Of a DNA stretch of 64,000 nucleotides, positions 1 to 11,103 are shown piece by piece. The stretch lies in NCBI RefSeq assembly GCF_034351645.1, contig NZ_CP133782.1:439001-503000 (forward strand), given 5' to 3'. This DNA is from Pseudomonas sp. DC1.2. GTDB taxonomy: Bacteria > Pseudomonadota > Gammaproteobacteria > Pseudomonadales > Pseudomonadaceae. Numbering within the stretch: position 1 is the first letter of the stretch; every line of letters starts with the position of its first letter. The notes under the pieces are model-generated. The model was not told the DNA's origin. It made no database searches and saw nothing but the letters and a program-made list of their open reading frames with translations. The position numbers and the translations under genes are program-made.

Positions 1-131
1 GCGTTGTTGTCCAGCGCTTCTTGATAGACGCTGACCAGGTCGGTTTTGGTCGATAAGGGCGCTTCTTCTGCCCAGGCCATTCCATTGGACGCACAAGACA
101 CGGCAAGGGCCAGTGAGAGTTTGCGCAGCAT
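1..131 (-). CDS. tolC: TolC-family outer membrane efflux protein, N-terminal fragment
   Basis: Only the first 43 codons lie in the window; the gene runs off its left edge. The ATG is the complement of 129-131. The N-terminus (MLRKLSLALAVS...) is a signal peptide ending near AWAEEAPL, followed by DLVSVYQEALDNN, the opening helix typical of TolC-type outer membrane channels. TolC forms the trimeric outer-membrane exit duct of tripartite efflux pumps and type I secretion systems. It is divergent from thiC, which is the tolC-thiC arrangement I remember in Pseudomonas. The family call rests on a short stretch plus context. Confidence 0.8.
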   Translation of the reverse strand, partial: MLRKLSLALAVSCASNGMAWAEEAPLSTKTDLVSVYQEALDNN

Positions 132-320
132 GAGGCCATCCCTAAAAATTACACTGATAATTTGAGCGCCAAAGGTACGGCGCTGTGTCGTACAGCGTCA
201 AGGCGCGGCGTAGCGAGTGTAGTTGCGCACGCAGGCGGCAACAATCCTGTAATTACGCCATTCATCATGGCGTTTGCCGCGGTGTTGGCGTTCTTGAGCC
301 GTTGTGTCTAGACTGGCCGG
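132..320. other. Divergent intergenic region tolC / thiC leader
   Basis: This 189-base gap must hold the tolC promoter (leftward) and the promoter of the riboswitch-led thiC transcript (rightward). I see no ORF of note and no confident -35/-10 pair. Confidence 0.4.
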
Positions 321-2477
<2,157 letters not shown>

Positions 2478-2511
2478 TCTGACCCGAAAGGGTGGGGCCT
2501 GAAAAGGCCTC

Positions 2512-2586
2512 TTCGCGAGCAGGCTCGCGCCCACACAGGATCTGTGTTTTTTACACCGTCCCTGTGGGCGCGAGCCTGTTCGCGAA
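2512..2586. repeat. REP-type hairpin
   Basis: Imperfect inverted repeat: TCGCGAGCAGGCTCGCGCCC on the left (from 2513) pairs with its complement ending near 2585, with an AT-rich loop between. This is the usual Pseudomonas REP sequence. It may attenuate read-through from thiC into cytX or stabilise the upstream mRNA. Confidence 0.85.
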
Positions 2587-2628
2587 AGCGATCAATACAA
2601 CAACAAATGTCCCTCTGAGATAACACCC

Positions 2629-3921
2629 TTGAGCATTCAAACCAGCACTTACTCCCCTGATATCGCGGTGCCCACCGACAAGCGTGTGTTTGGCGGCCGT
2701 GATCTGTTTTCCCTGTGGTTCTCCCTCGGCATTGGCCTGATGGTGTTGCAGACTGGCGCTTTGCTCGCTCCTGGCCTGGGCCTGTCGGGTTCATTGCTGG
2801 CGATTTTTCTCGGCACGCTGGTCGGCGTGCTGCTGTTGGCAGCGGTTGGCGTGATCGGTAGCGACACGGGCCTTTCGTCCATGGCGGCGCTCAAACTGAG
2901 CCTTGGCAAACATGGCGCGAGCCTGCCGGCGGTGCTCAACCTGTTGCAACTGATCGGTTGGGGTTCGTTCGAAATCATCGTCATGCGTGACGCCGCCAGC
3001 CTGCTCGGCGCCCGTGCGTTCAGCGAAGGCAGTCTGTTGACCAGTCCACTGCTCTGGACCCTGGTGTTCGGCGCACTCGCCACCCTGCTCGCCGTCAGCG
3101 GTCCCTTGACGTTCGTGCGCAAAATCCTGCGCAAATGGGGCATCTGGCTGCTGTTGGCAGCGTGCCTCTGGCTGACCTGGAATCTGTTTTCCAAAGCCGA
3201 CCTGGCTGCGTTGTGGGCCAAATCCGGTGATGGTTCGATGCCGTTCGCCGTGGGTTTTGACATCGCCATCGCCATGCCGCTGTCGTGGCTACCACTGATT
3301 GCCGATTACTCACGTTTTGGCAAACGTGCGAAAAATGTCTTTGGCGGCACTGCGCTGGGTTTCTTCATCGGTAATTTCTGGCTGATGAGCCTGGGCGTGG
3401 CGTACACCCTGGCGTTCGCGCCGAGCGGTGAAGTGAATGCCTTGCTGCTGGCATTGGCCGGTGCCGGTCTTGGGATACCGCTGCTGCTGATCCTGCTGGA
3501 CGAGTCGGAAAACGCTTTTGCCGACATTCATTCGGCCGCCGTGTCGAGCGGGATTTTGTTGCGCTTGAAAGTCGAACACCTGGCCTTGGCCATCGGCGTG
3601 ATCTGCACACTGATTGCGTGCCTGGCGCCTTTGGCCCAGTACCAGAACTTTCTGTTGTTGATCGGTTCGGTGTTTGCACCGCTGTTCGGCGTGGTGCTGG
3701 TGGATCACTTCATCCTGCGCCAACGCAGGCGCCAAGTGGCTTCAGCGGCGCTGCGCTGGCCGGCGTTGCTCGCCTGGCTGGGCGGGGTGACCACTTATCA
3801 TTTGCTGGCTAATCTGTATCCAGACATCGGCGCAACCCTGCCGTCTCTGGTACTGGCAGGGCTGCTGCAGTTTGTGCTCGGTCGAGCCTTCAGTGACGGC
3901 CGGGAAACAGCTCAGGCTTGA
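2629..3921 (+). CDS. cytX: CytX-like hydroxymethylpyrimidine permease (NCS1 family)
   Basis: A 430-residue polytopic inner-membrane protein with about 12 hydrophobic segments, similar to cytosine/purine permeases of the NCS1 family. The start GGRDLFSLWFSLGIGLMVLQ is what I recall for the CytX group, which is tied to thiamine loci and thought to import the HMP moiety. The TTG at 2629 is the only start that retains the conserved N-terminus. Its place directly after riboswitch-led thiC supports a role in thiamine precursor salvage; substrate specificity is inferred, not seen. The last 32 bases overlap the convergent lipoprotein gene. Confidence 0.85.
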   Translation: MSIQTSTYSPDIAVPTDKRVFGGRDLFSLWFSLGIGLMVLQTGALLAPGLGLSGSLLAIFLGTLVGVLLLAAVGVIGSDTGLSSMAALKLSLGKHGASLPAVLNLLQLIGWGSFEIIVMRDAASLLGARAFSEGSLLTSPLLWTLVFGALATLLAVSGPLTFVRKILRKWGIWLLLAACLWLTWNLFSKADLAALWAKSGDGSMPFAVGFDIAIAMPLSWLPLIADYSRFGKRAKNVFGGTALGFFIGNFWLMSLGVAYTLAFAPSGEVNALLLALAGAGLGIPLLLILLDESENAFADIHSAAVSSGILLRLKVEHLALAIGVICTLIACLAPLAQYQNFLLLIGSVFAPLFGVVLVDHFILRQRRRQVASAALRWPALLAWLGGVTTYHLLANLYPDIGATLPSLVLAGLLQFVLGRAFSDGRETAQA

Positions 3922-4636
3922 GAATGCCGTTCAGGCGTGTGTAGGGGATGGTCAGTTCGATATTGCCCAGCGCGTATGGCGCAATGGTGCTCACGTCGTA
4001 CTTGAGCAGTACCCCTGCGGACGTCAGCGCCACGTTTGGGGTTTTCTGGAACGGCCAGGTCTTGATGTATTCCTGTTCCTGATCGAGGCGGGTGGCGATC
4101 AGCCAATTGTTGTGCGTGACCCGCGCCGCCTTCCAGAGCATCTCCTCCTGCCCCGGCAGCAACATGTCCGCCACACTCAACACTTTGTGCTGCTGGCGCG
4201 AATAGTTGATGAAACCACGGCCGGGTTTGCCGTGTTCTTCGCCGGTGTCCAGGTAACTGGCCAGCTCAATGATCACCAAGCCGTCATGCTGCTCCCGTAC
4301 TTTGGCTTGCAGGTAGCTGCCGTAACGCGGGGCGGCATCGCGCAAAAACTGTTCGCGGTAGGCTGCCAGCGTCGGTGCCACGGGGGCATCGGGCGACGTG
4401 CGGGTCATTTGCAGCAGGCGTTTTTCGACGATGCCATCCAGCGCAGGCTCGGTCGGGAAGTGCAGGGTATCGATGTTCACCAGCGGGCAGTCCGGGGTGG
4501 TGCAGCCCGGTTTCAGCTGTTCCGAGGCGTCGTTGGTGGAGGGCAACGGCGTCAGGTAATTGGGTTGGAACAGGCTCTGGCAGGCACCCAGAGTCAAAGC
4601 AATTGCGGCCACTGAGGCGATTTTAAAAAGCGACAT
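3890..4636 (-). CDS. RsiV/DUF3298-like lipoprotein
   Basis: 248 residues with a lipoprotein signal: a hydrophobic stretch then LGAC, with Cys19 as the expected lipidated residue. The mature part has the RsiV-like (DUF3298) look: KVREQHDGLVIIELASYLDTGEE in the middle, a TREQFLRD-type helix before it, and a C-terminal beta-rich part (VLLKYDVSTIAPYALGNIEL). Proteins of this fold bind peptidoglycan ligands such as lysozyme in RsiV, but the Pseudomonas members have no assigned function. It converges with cytX, overlapping by 32 bases. Confidence 0.75.
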   Translation of the reverse strand: MSLFKIASVAAIALTLGACQSLFQPNYLTPLPSTNDASEQLKPGCTTPDCPLVNIDTLHFPTEPALDGIVEKRLLQMTRTSPDAPVAPTLAAYREQFLRDAAPRYGSYLQAKVREQHDGLVIIELASYLDTGEEHGKPGRGFINYSRQQHKVLSVADMLLPGQEEMLWKAARVTHNNWLIATRLDQEQEYIKTWPFQKTPNVALTSAGVLLKYDVSTIAPYALGNIELTIPYTRLNGILKPELFPGRH

Positions 4637-4850
4637 GGGCGTCCTTCATAAACCAGGGGAAGACGAAAAGTTACGGCTTCGACTCTCAACGAAGCCGTCC
4701 GTTCGCCACTGCGCTAATTAGAGATGTTTACAGTCGCGCCGTCTATCCCGCTGACAGGAAAGGGGCTGCATCAAACGTTGCGAGCGCGTTAGGATGGCGC
4801 GAAGTCGAGGTTGGAGCCTCGTATTGGATTCGCCGTAAACGAGGATGTTC

Positions 4851-5468
4851 ATGACTGATTTTGCCAACGCTGTTCCGACCACCGTTGATATCGTTAGCCG
4901 GGAAACCTGCTTCAAGGGTTTCTACAAGCTTGAGCGTGTGGTGCTGCGCCACGAACTGTTTGCCGGTGGCATGAGCCGCGAGATCAACCGCGAAGTGTTC
5001 GTTCGGCACGATGCCGTGTGCGTGCTGCCTTACGACCCGCAGCGCGATGAAGTGGTGCTGATCGAGCAATTTCGCGTCGGGGCCATGGGCAAGACCGACA
5101 ACCCGTGGCTGGTGGAACTGGTCGCTGGTCTGATCGACAAGGACGAAGAACCGGAAGAAGTTGCTCACCGCGAAGCGCAGGAGGAAGCTGGGCTGATGTT
5201 CGGGGCGCTGTGGCCGATGCTCAAGTATTTTCCGTCGCCGGGTGGCAGTAACGAATTCGTGCATTTGTACCTGGGGCGCTGTGATACCAATGGAGTAGGG
5301 GGGCTGCATGGACTGGCAGAAGAAGCGGAAGATATTCGCGTGACGGTCTGGGCGCTCGAAGATGCCCTGCAGGCCGTGCGCGATGGACGAATTGCCAACG
5401 CGGCCAGCATCATTGCTTTGCAATGGCTTGCTTTGAACCGTGCTGAAGTGAGGGGGTTATGGTCGTAA
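4851..5468 (+). CDS. nudF: ADP-ribose pyrophosphatase (Nudix hydrolase NudF)
   Basis: Nudix hydrolase that cleaves ADP-ribose and similar nucleoside diphosphate sugars. The Nudix box GX5EX7REUXEEXGU is visible at residues 93-115, starting GLIDKDEEPEEVAHREAQEE. I chose ATG 4851 (205 aa) because GAGG at 4841-4844 sits 6 bases ahead; an ATG at 4845 directly abuts that motif. The reading frame ends inside the next gene (10-base overlap), so nudF, the DUF1249 gene and probably cpdA form one transcription unit. ADP-ribose turnover and cAMP hydrolysis next to each other is the conserved neighbourhood in gammaproteobacteria. Confidence 0.95.
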   Translation: MTDFANAVPTTVDIVSRETCFKGFYKLERVVLRHELFAGGMSREINREVFVRHDAVCVLPYDPQRDEVVLIEQFRVGAMGKTDNPWLVELVAGLIDKDEEPEEVAHREAQEEAGLMFGALWPMLKYFPSPGGSNEFVHLYLGRCDTNGVGGLHGLAEEAEDIRVTVWALEDALQAVRDGRIANAASIIALQWLALNRAEVRGLWS

Positions 5469-5911
5469 ACAAGCTGCGCGATCGCTATCGGGTGGACCTC
5501 GTGGGGCTACAAGCTTCCTGCGAGGCGAATTACGCGCGACTGATGCGATTGCTGCCTGACATGCGCAACGAGCCAGCGGCTCGGCGCATTGCGGTGACTC
5601 AGGGCGACCAGATGCTCGGCGTCCTCGCGCTGGAAGTCCTGCAGGCCTGCCCTTACACCACCACTTTGCAGGTGCGTCAGGAGCACAGCCTGCCTTGGCT
5701 GCCGGTGCCACAACTGGAAGTGCAGGTCTACCACGACGCGCGCATGGCCGAAGTTATCAGTGCCGAGCATGCGCGACGCTTCCGGGGCATCTATCCTTAC
5801 CCGAATGCGGCGATGCACCAGCCGGATGAAAAAGCGCAGCTCAATCTGTTCCTGGGAGAGTGGCTGAGTCATTGCCTGGCCTGCGGGCACGAGTACGCAG
5901 TGGTTCGCTAA
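5459..5911 (+). CDS. DUF1249 family protein (YqiB-like)
   Basis: A 150-residue soluble protein without signal or membrane segments. The sequence matches the DUF1249/YqiB family as I know it (RYRVDLVGLQASCEANYARL near the start, PYPN...MHQPDEKAQLNLFL near the end). Function unknown. It overlaps the end of nudF by 10 bases and precedes cpdA, the same nudF-yqiB-cpdA order as in E. coli. AGGGGG at 5451-5456 serves as the ribosome binding site within the nudF 3' end. Confidence 0.9.
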   Translation: MVVNKLRDRYRVDLVGLQASCEANYARLMRLLPDMRNEPAARRIAVTQGDQMLGVLALEVLQACPYTTTLQVRQEHSLPWLPVPQLEVQVYHDARMAEVISAEHARRFRGIYPYPNAAMHQPDEKAQLNLFLGEWLSHCLACGHEYAVVR

Positions 5912-6019
5912 GTGGTCCCGTTGTGAACTGCGTCCGGTTCACAGGTTTCCTCTTTTGATCGTCCCCCAGCATAATTGCGGCACCTACCCATTTTCGTGAT
6001 CCAGCCCTGGGAGAACGCC

Positions 6020-6835
6020 TTGCCGAGCGTATCCACATTGACCACCGCCGACACGGCGTTGCTGGTGCAACTGTCCGACAGTCACCTGTTTGCCGAAGCG
6101 AACGGCACGTTGGTGGGCATGAATACTCGTGACAGCCTGCAAAGCGTTATCGAATTGGTGAAGCGTCAGCAGCCGCAGATCGACTTGATTGTGGCCAGCG
6201 GCGACCTGTCTCAAGATGGAACGCTGGAGTCTTATCAGCAGTTTCGTGACATGACGCAGCACATCGATGCCCCGGCACGCTGGATTCCGGGCAATCACGA
6301 CGAGCCCCACGTCATGGCTGAAGCCGCAGTGCAGAGTGCGCTGCTGGAACCGGTGGTGGACATCGGCAACTGGCGAATCACGCTGCTCGACTCGGCGGTG
6401 TCGGGCTCGGTGCCAGGGTATTTGCAGGATGAGCAGTTGCAGTTGTTGGCGCGCGCCTTGAGCGAAGCGCCCCAGCGGCATCATTTGGTGTGCTTACATC
6501 ATCACCCGGTGTCGATCGGGTGCGCGTGGATGGAACCTATCGGTTTGCGCAATCCTGAGGCGCTGTTTGCGGTGCTGGACCGGTTCCCCCAAGTGCGGGC
6601 GGTGTTGTGGGGGCATGTGCATCAAGCGTTCGATCAGTTGCGTAATGGCGTGCGGCTGATGGCTTCGCCTTCGACGTGCATTCAGTTCGAGCCGGGCAGT
6701 GAGCATTTCAAGGTGGGCGAGCAGGCACCGGGGTATCGGTGGTTGCGGTTGTTACCGGATGGGCAACTGGAGACGGCTGTGGAGCGGGTGACCGGCTTCG
6801 ACTTCAAGATTGATTACGCGTCGGGCGGCTACTGA
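6020..6835 (+). CDS. cpdA: 3',5'-cyclic-AMP phosphodiesterase CpdA
   Basis: Class III metallophosphoesterase that hydrolyses cAMP and so dampens Vfr/Crp signalling. All metal-binding motifs are visible in order: LSDSHL near the N-terminus, GDLSQDG, GNHDEPH, LHHHPV and GHVHQAFD. I chose the TTG at 6020 with GGGAGA just upstream (271 aa); the frame is open further upstream from 5975 but that leader does not look like the family. Last gene of the nudF cluster. Confidence 0.95.
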   Translation: MPSVSTLTTADTALLVQLSDSHLFAEANGTLVGMNTRDSLQSVIELVKRQQPQIDLIVASGDLSQDGTLESYQQFRDMTQHIDAPARWIPGNHDEPHVMAEAAVQSALLEPVVDIGNWRITLLDSAVSGSVPGYLQDEQLQLLARALSEAPQRHHLVCLHHHPVSIGCAWMEPIGLRNPEALFAVLDRFPQVRAVLWGHVHQAFDQLRNGVRLMASPSTCIQFEPGSEHFKVGEQAPGYRWLRLLPDGQLETAVERVTGFDFKIDYASGGY

Positions 6836-6861
6836 TGGATCAAGCGTTCGGCCTCTCGATC

Positions 6862-6904
6862 TCGCCCTCCGCAACGCCCCGGCAATTGGCGTTATGGCGA
6901 GGGT
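6862..6904. repeat. Imperfect REP-like hairpin
   Basis: Inverted arms CTCGCC...AACGCC and GGCGTT...GGCGAG bracket a short loop in the 196-base gap between cpdA and yqiA. It may act as a transcription end for the nudF-cpdA unit. No U-tract follows. Confidence 0.45.
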
Positions 6905-7031
6905 GGAATAACCGGGTTCGTCGGTATCGGAGCGCCTAACCCAGAATAGGCCGTCTCCAGCCATCGGCTATCCCCGATTTCTCAGACTCCCTGTAAACTG
7001 CGGCTCTTTGCCCGACGCACAGGGAGCTCAA

Positions 7032-7640
7032 ATGTCTGGTTCGATCCTTTATATCCACGGTTTCAACAGCGCCCCGGCCTCGAAAAAGGCCTGTCAGTTG
7101 ATTAATGTGATGGACCGTCTTGGCTTGAGCGATCAGTTGCGAGTGCCGGCCCTGCACCACCACCCGCGTGAGGCCATCGGTCAGCTGGAGCAAGCGATTG
7201 GCGAACTCGGTCGGCCTCTGCTGGTCGGCAGCTCACTCGGCGGCTACTATGCCACTCACTTGGCCGAGCGCCATGGCCTCAAGGCCCTGCTGATAAACCC
7301 TGCCGTCAGTCCGCATCGCCTGTTTGACGGGTATCTGGGGGCGCAGAAAAACCTGTATACCGATGAGACCTGGGAACTGACCCACGACCATGTAACGGCC
7401 CTGGCCGATCTGGAAGTGCCGGCGCCCCAGGATCCTCAGCGCTATCAGGTGTGGTTGCAGACCGGCGATGAAACGCTGGACTACCGCTTCGCCCAGCAGT
7501 ATTACCGGGCCTGTGCCTTACGCATCCAGGCCGGCGGCGACCATGGTTTCCAAGGGTTTGCCGAGAAATTGCCGGCCATGTTGAGTTTTGCCAGCATCGG
7601 CGCCGATGTGTATCAGTCGATCGATTTCACCGCACTGTGA
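7032..7640 (+). CDS. yqiA: YqiA-family esterase (UPF0227)
   Basis: Alpha/beta-hydrolase of 202 residues. YIHGFNSAPASKKA near the N-terminus is the oxyanion-side loop, and VGSSLGGYYATH carries the GxSxG-type nucleophile serine; the C-terminal GGDHGFQGF holds the likely catalytic histidine. E. coli YqiA hydrolyses short acyl esters; the physiological substrate is unknown. ATG 7032 follows AGGGAG with spacing of about 6. The yqiA-parE adjacency is conserved across gammaproteobacteria. Confidence 0.9.
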   Translation: MSGSILYIHGFNSAPASKKACQLINVMDRLGLSDQLRVPALHHHPREAIGQLEQAIGELGRPLLVGSSLGGYYATHLAERHGLKALLINPAVSPHRLFDGYLGAQKNLYTDETWELTHDHVTALADLEVPAPQDPQRYQVWLQTGDETLDYRFAQQYYRACALRIQAGGDHGFQGFAEKLPAMLSFASIGADVYQSIDFTAL

Positions 7641-7681
7641 ATCATTGCCCCCTATTTCACGAACACTGACGACGAGACCCC

Positions 7682-9586
7682 ATGGCCACTCCCAGCGCTA
7701 GCTCTTATAACGCAGACGCCATCGAAGTCCTCTCGGGCCTCGACCCGGTGCGTAAGCGCCCCGGCATGTATACCGACACCAGTCGGCCGAACCACCTCGC
7801 CCAAGAAGTCATCGACAACAGCGTCGATGAAGCCTTGGCTGGGCATGCGACGTCGGTGCAGGTCATCCTGCACGCCGATCACTCCCTGGAAGTCAGCGAT
7901 GACGGCCGTGGCATGCCGGTGGATCTTCACGCCGAAGAAGGCGTGTCTGGCGTTGAGCTGATCCTCACCAAGCTGCATGCGGGTGGTAAGTTTTCCAACA
8001 AGAACTACCAGTTCTCCGGCGGCCTGCATGGGGTGGGTATTTCGGTGGTCAACGCCTTGTCGACCGAAGTCCGGGTGCGCGTAAAGCGTGATGGCAACGA
8101 ATATCAGATGACCTTCGCCAATGGTTACAAGGCCACCGAGCTGGAAGTGATCGGTACCGTCGGCAAGCGCAACACCGGCACCAGTGTGTTCTTCGCGCCG
8201 GACCCGAAATACTTCGATTCGCCGAAATTTTCCATCAGCCGTCTCAAGCATGTACTCAAGGCCAAGGCCGTACTGTGCCCTGGGCTGCTGGTCAGTTTTG
8301 AGGACAAAGCCACCGGCGAGAAAGTCGAATGGCATTACGAAGATGGCTTGCGCTCCTACCTGGTCGACGCGGTTACTGAATTCGAGCGCCTGCCGGACGA
8401 ACCGTTCTGCGGCAGCCTGGCCGGCAATAAAGAAGCGGTGGATTGGGCGCTGCTGTGGTTGCCGGAAGGCGGCGAGAGTGTGCAGGAAAGCTACGTCAAC
8501 TTGATCCCGACGGCTCAGGGCGGTACGCATGTCAACGGTTTGCGTCAGGGCTTGCTCGACGCCATGCGTGAGTTCTGTGAATTCCGCAGCTTGCTGCCGC
8601 GCGGCGTGAAGTTGGCACCGGAAGACGTGTGGGAGCGCATTGCGTTCGTGCTGTCGATGAAGATGCAGGAGCCGCAATTCTCCGGTCAGACCAAAGAGCG
8701 CCTGTCGTCACGCGAAGCTGCGGCATTTGTCTCCGGTGTGGTCAAGGATGCTTTCAGCCTGTGGCTCAACGCCAACCCGGAAACCGGCATGCTGCTGGCG
8801 GAACTGGCGATCAACAACGCCGGCCGTCGTCTGAAGGCCAGCAAGAAAGTTGAGCGCAAGCGCGTCACCGCGGGGCCGGCGCTGCCGGGCAAACTCGCCG
8901 ACTGCGCCGGGCAGGACCCGATGCGTTCCGAACTGTTTCTGGTGGAAGGTGATTCCGCTGGCGGCTCGGCCAAGCAGGCGCGGGATAAAGAGTTTCAGGC
9001 GATCCTGCCGCTGCGCGGCAAGATTCTGAATACCTGGGAAGTGGACGGCAGCGAAGTGCTGGCCAGCCAGGAAGTACACAACATCGCCGTCGCCATTGGT
9101 GTCGATCCAGGCTCGGCGGACATCACCCAACTGCGCTACGGAAAAATCTGCATCCTCGCCGACGCCGACTCCGACGGTTTGCACATCGCTACGTTGCTGT
9201 GCGCCTTGTTCGTCCAGCATTTCCGTCCGTTGGTGGATGCCGGCCATGTGTACGTCGCCATGCCGCCGTTGTACCGCATCGACCTGGGCAAAGAGATTTA
9301 TTACGCCCTGGACGAAGCCGAGCGCGATGGCATCCTCGACCGACTGGTGGCTGAGAAGAAACGCGGCAAGCCGCAGGTCACCCGATTCAAAGGCTTGGGT
9401 GAAATGAACCCACCGCAATTGCGAGAAACCACCATGGACCCGAACACTCGGCGTCTGGTGCAGTTGACGCTGGAAGATTACGACGCTACCGCAGAAATGA
9501 TGGACATGCTGCTGGCGAAGAAACGCGCCGGTGATCGCAAGTCCTGGCTGGAATCCAAAGGCAACCTGGCCGAGGTTCTAGGCTGA
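7682..9586 (+). CDS. parE: DNA topoisomerase IV subunit B
   Basis: ATPase subunit of topoisomerase IV, which decatenates daughter chromosomes. 634 aa, normal for the family. The GHKL ATPase region is at the N-terminus (EVIDNSVDEALAG; DDGRGMPV; GGLHGVGISVVNAL), and the TOPRIM motif EGDSAGGSA lies at about residues 421-429 with DADSDGLHI further on. The partner subunit gene parC lies two genes downstream in the same direction. The stop codon overlaps the next ATG by one base, so translation is probably coupled. Confidence 0.98.
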   Translation: MATPSASSYNADAIEVLSGLDPVRKRPGMYTDTSRPNHLAQEVIDNSVDEALAGHATSVQVILHADHSLEVSDDGRGMPVDLHAEEGVSGVELILTKLHAGGKFSNKNYQFSGGLHGVGISVVNALSTEVRVRVKRDGNEYQMTFANGYKATELEVIGTVGKRNTGTSVFFAPDPKYFDSPKFSISRLKHVLKAKAVLCPGLLVSFEDKATGEKVEWHYEDGLRSYLVDAVTEFERLPDEPFCGSLAGNKEAVDWALLWLPEGGESVQESYVNLIPTAQGGTHVNGLRQGLLDAMREFCEFRSLLPRGVKLAPEDVWERIAFVLSMKMQEPQFSGQTKERLSSREAAAFVSGVVKDAFSLWLNANPETGMLLAELAINNAGRRLKASKKVERKRVTAGPALPGKLADCAGQDPMRSELFLVEGDSAGGSAKQARDKEFQAILPLRGKILNTWEVDGSEVLASQEVHNIAVAIGVDPGSADITQLRYGKICILADADSDGLHIATLLCALFVQHFRPLVDAGHVYVAMPPLYRIDLGKEIYYALDEAERDGILDRLVAEKKRGKPQVTRFKGLGEMNPPQLRETTMDPNTRRLVQLTLEDYDATAEMMDMLLAKKRAGDRKSWLESKGNLAEVLG

Positions 9587-10575
9587 TGCGTTTCGGCTTT
9601 GCCTTGGCGTGTGCGTTGCTGCTGACGTCGCTTGGGCTCTGTGCCGAGCCGGCGCCGCAGTTGCGCTTGGTGTCCGAGCATCCTGTGGACGGTATGCGCG
9701 GCGGCAATTTGTCGGGTCTGGCCCTGTGCGGTAAGGACCTGTGGGCAGTGTCTGATCGCGACGATGATCAAATTTATCGCCTCGACACCACCGACACGGT
9801 CTGGAAAGCCGAAACTGTGCGCATCGAGGTACCGCCCGTACCTGACAGCGGCTTGCCCTTGGGGCTGAGTTCGCGTAACTGGGCTGCGTCTTTCGTGCGC
9901 GGTGGCGATCTGGATTTCGAAGGCATTTCCTGTGACAACGCCGGTAATCGCTACATTGTCAGCGAAGGCCACGCGGCCGTGCTGCAAGTGTCGCCGCACG
10001 GGACTGCGTCGTGGCTGAAAATATCGCCGATGCTGGTTCGCGAAGCACGGGCCAGCGGCATGCTTTTGCAATTCAATGCGCTGTTCGAAGGCTTGGCGAT
10101 CAACCCGGCGGGCGATGAAATGTGGCTCGCCGCCGAGCGTCAAAGTCGTGGTTTGCTGCGGATCAAGCGCAAACAGACCGTGTGGGACTGCGACGGTGGC
10201 TGCGTGCTGTTGAGCGAAGCCGGGCTGGAAATGCAGCCGGCACAGTTTCCCAATGCTAAAGCCGTGCCCAGGGATTTTTCCGATTTGTCCTTGTTCAACG
10301 GCAAGCTGTTTACGCTTGAGCGCAATGCCTATCAGATCTGTCGCCGCGACCCGCAAACGGCCAAAGTAGAGCGCTGCTGGTCCTACGCCGTCGAGTTGCT
10401 GCAGGAAAAGCGTCGTTACTCACAGAGCTATGGGCTGGAAGAGGCGTTGGTCATCGACGCTGACGGTGCCTGGATTGGTGTCGACAACAATTTCGGTGCC
10501 CGCGCCGATGGCGAGGCCCGGCCGATTGTCTGGCGCTTCGCCGCGCCGCAAGGTGGCTGGAGCGCCAAACCGTGA
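9586..10575 (+). CDS. Secreted esterase-like / phytase-like beta-propeller protein
   Basis: 329 residues with an N-terminal signal peptide ending about residue 20 (ALLLTSLGLCA). The mature part matches the 'esterase-like activity of phytase' family (SdiA-regulated/phytase-like propeller): GGNLSGLALCGKDLWAVSDRDD near the start and DLDFEGISCD in the middle are typical blade motifs. Likely periplasmic; no substrate known. It starts on the last base of parE and overlaps the following GTG by 4 bases, so parE, this gene and the protease gene look like one operon. Confidence 0.8.
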   Translation: MRFGFALACALLLTSLGLCAEPAPQLRLVSEHPVDGMRGGNLSGLALCGKDLWAVSDRDDDQIYRLDTTDTVWKAETVRIEVPPVPDSGLPLGLSSRNWAASFVRGGDLDFEGISCDNAGNRYIVSEGHAAVLQVSPHGTASWLKISPMLVREARASGMLLQFNALFEGLAINPAGDEMWLAAERQSRGLLRIKRKQTVWDCDGGCVLLSEAGLEMQPAQFPNAKAVPRDFSDLSLFNGKLFTLERNAYQICRRDPQTAKVERCWSYAVELLQEKRRYSQSYGLEEALVIDADGAWIGVDNNFGARADGEARPIVWRFAAPQGGWSAKP

Positions 10576-11093
10576 GTCAACAACCACCAGGTAAGCGCGC
10601 CGGCCGGGTGTTCATGATCTTGGCCTGGTGTGCGGCGTTGTTTTTGGCGACGCGGTTTTTCGGGCAGTGGGAAGACCGTCAGCAAAACCCTAATGCGGTG
10701 GTCAGCTCACAGCAGGGCGAAGGGTATGTCGAAGTGAAACTGGTCGGTAACCACCAGGGTCATTTTGTCGCCAGCGGCCATATCAACGGCCAGCCGGTGG
10801 ATTTTATGTTGGACACCGGGGCGACCGATGTGTCGGTCCCGCAGGAATTGGCCGAACGGCTGAAACTGGATAAAGGCTTTGGGGTGACCCTGAGCACGGC
10901 CAACGGTTTGAGCCAAGGTTATCGAACCCGCATCGACCGGTTGCAACTGGGCGATATCGTGCTGCGTGATGTTCGCGCGCTGGTCGCGCCAGGCCTGGAA
11001 GGCGATCAAGTGCTGCTCGGTATGAGCGCATTGAACAAACTTGAATTTACCCAGCGCGGTGGCACCATGCTGCTGCGCCAGACCACGAAATAA
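10572..11093 (+). CDS. Membrane-anchored retropepsin-like aspartic protease (TIGR02281 type)
   Basis: 173 residues. One membrane segment near residues 9-27 anchors the protein, followed by a single retropepsin-like domain with the active-site signature [12 protein letters not shown] at about residue 80 and a hydrophobic flap-like LGMSAL near the end. Such clan AA single-domain proteases work as homodimers. GTG start overlaps the preceding stop. It sits between the phytase-like gene and parC as in other Pseudomonas; physiological target unknown. Confidence 0.85.
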   Translation: MSQQPPGKRAGRVFMILAWCAALFLATRFFGQWEDRQQNPNAVVSSQQGEGYVEVKLVGNHQGHFVASGHINGQPVDFMLDTGATDVSVPQELAERLKLDKGFGVTLSTANGLSQGYRTRIDRLQLGDIVLRDVRALVAPGLEGDQVLLGMSALNKLEFTQRGGTMLLRQTTK

Positions 11094-11103
11094 TGAGGCC
11101 CGC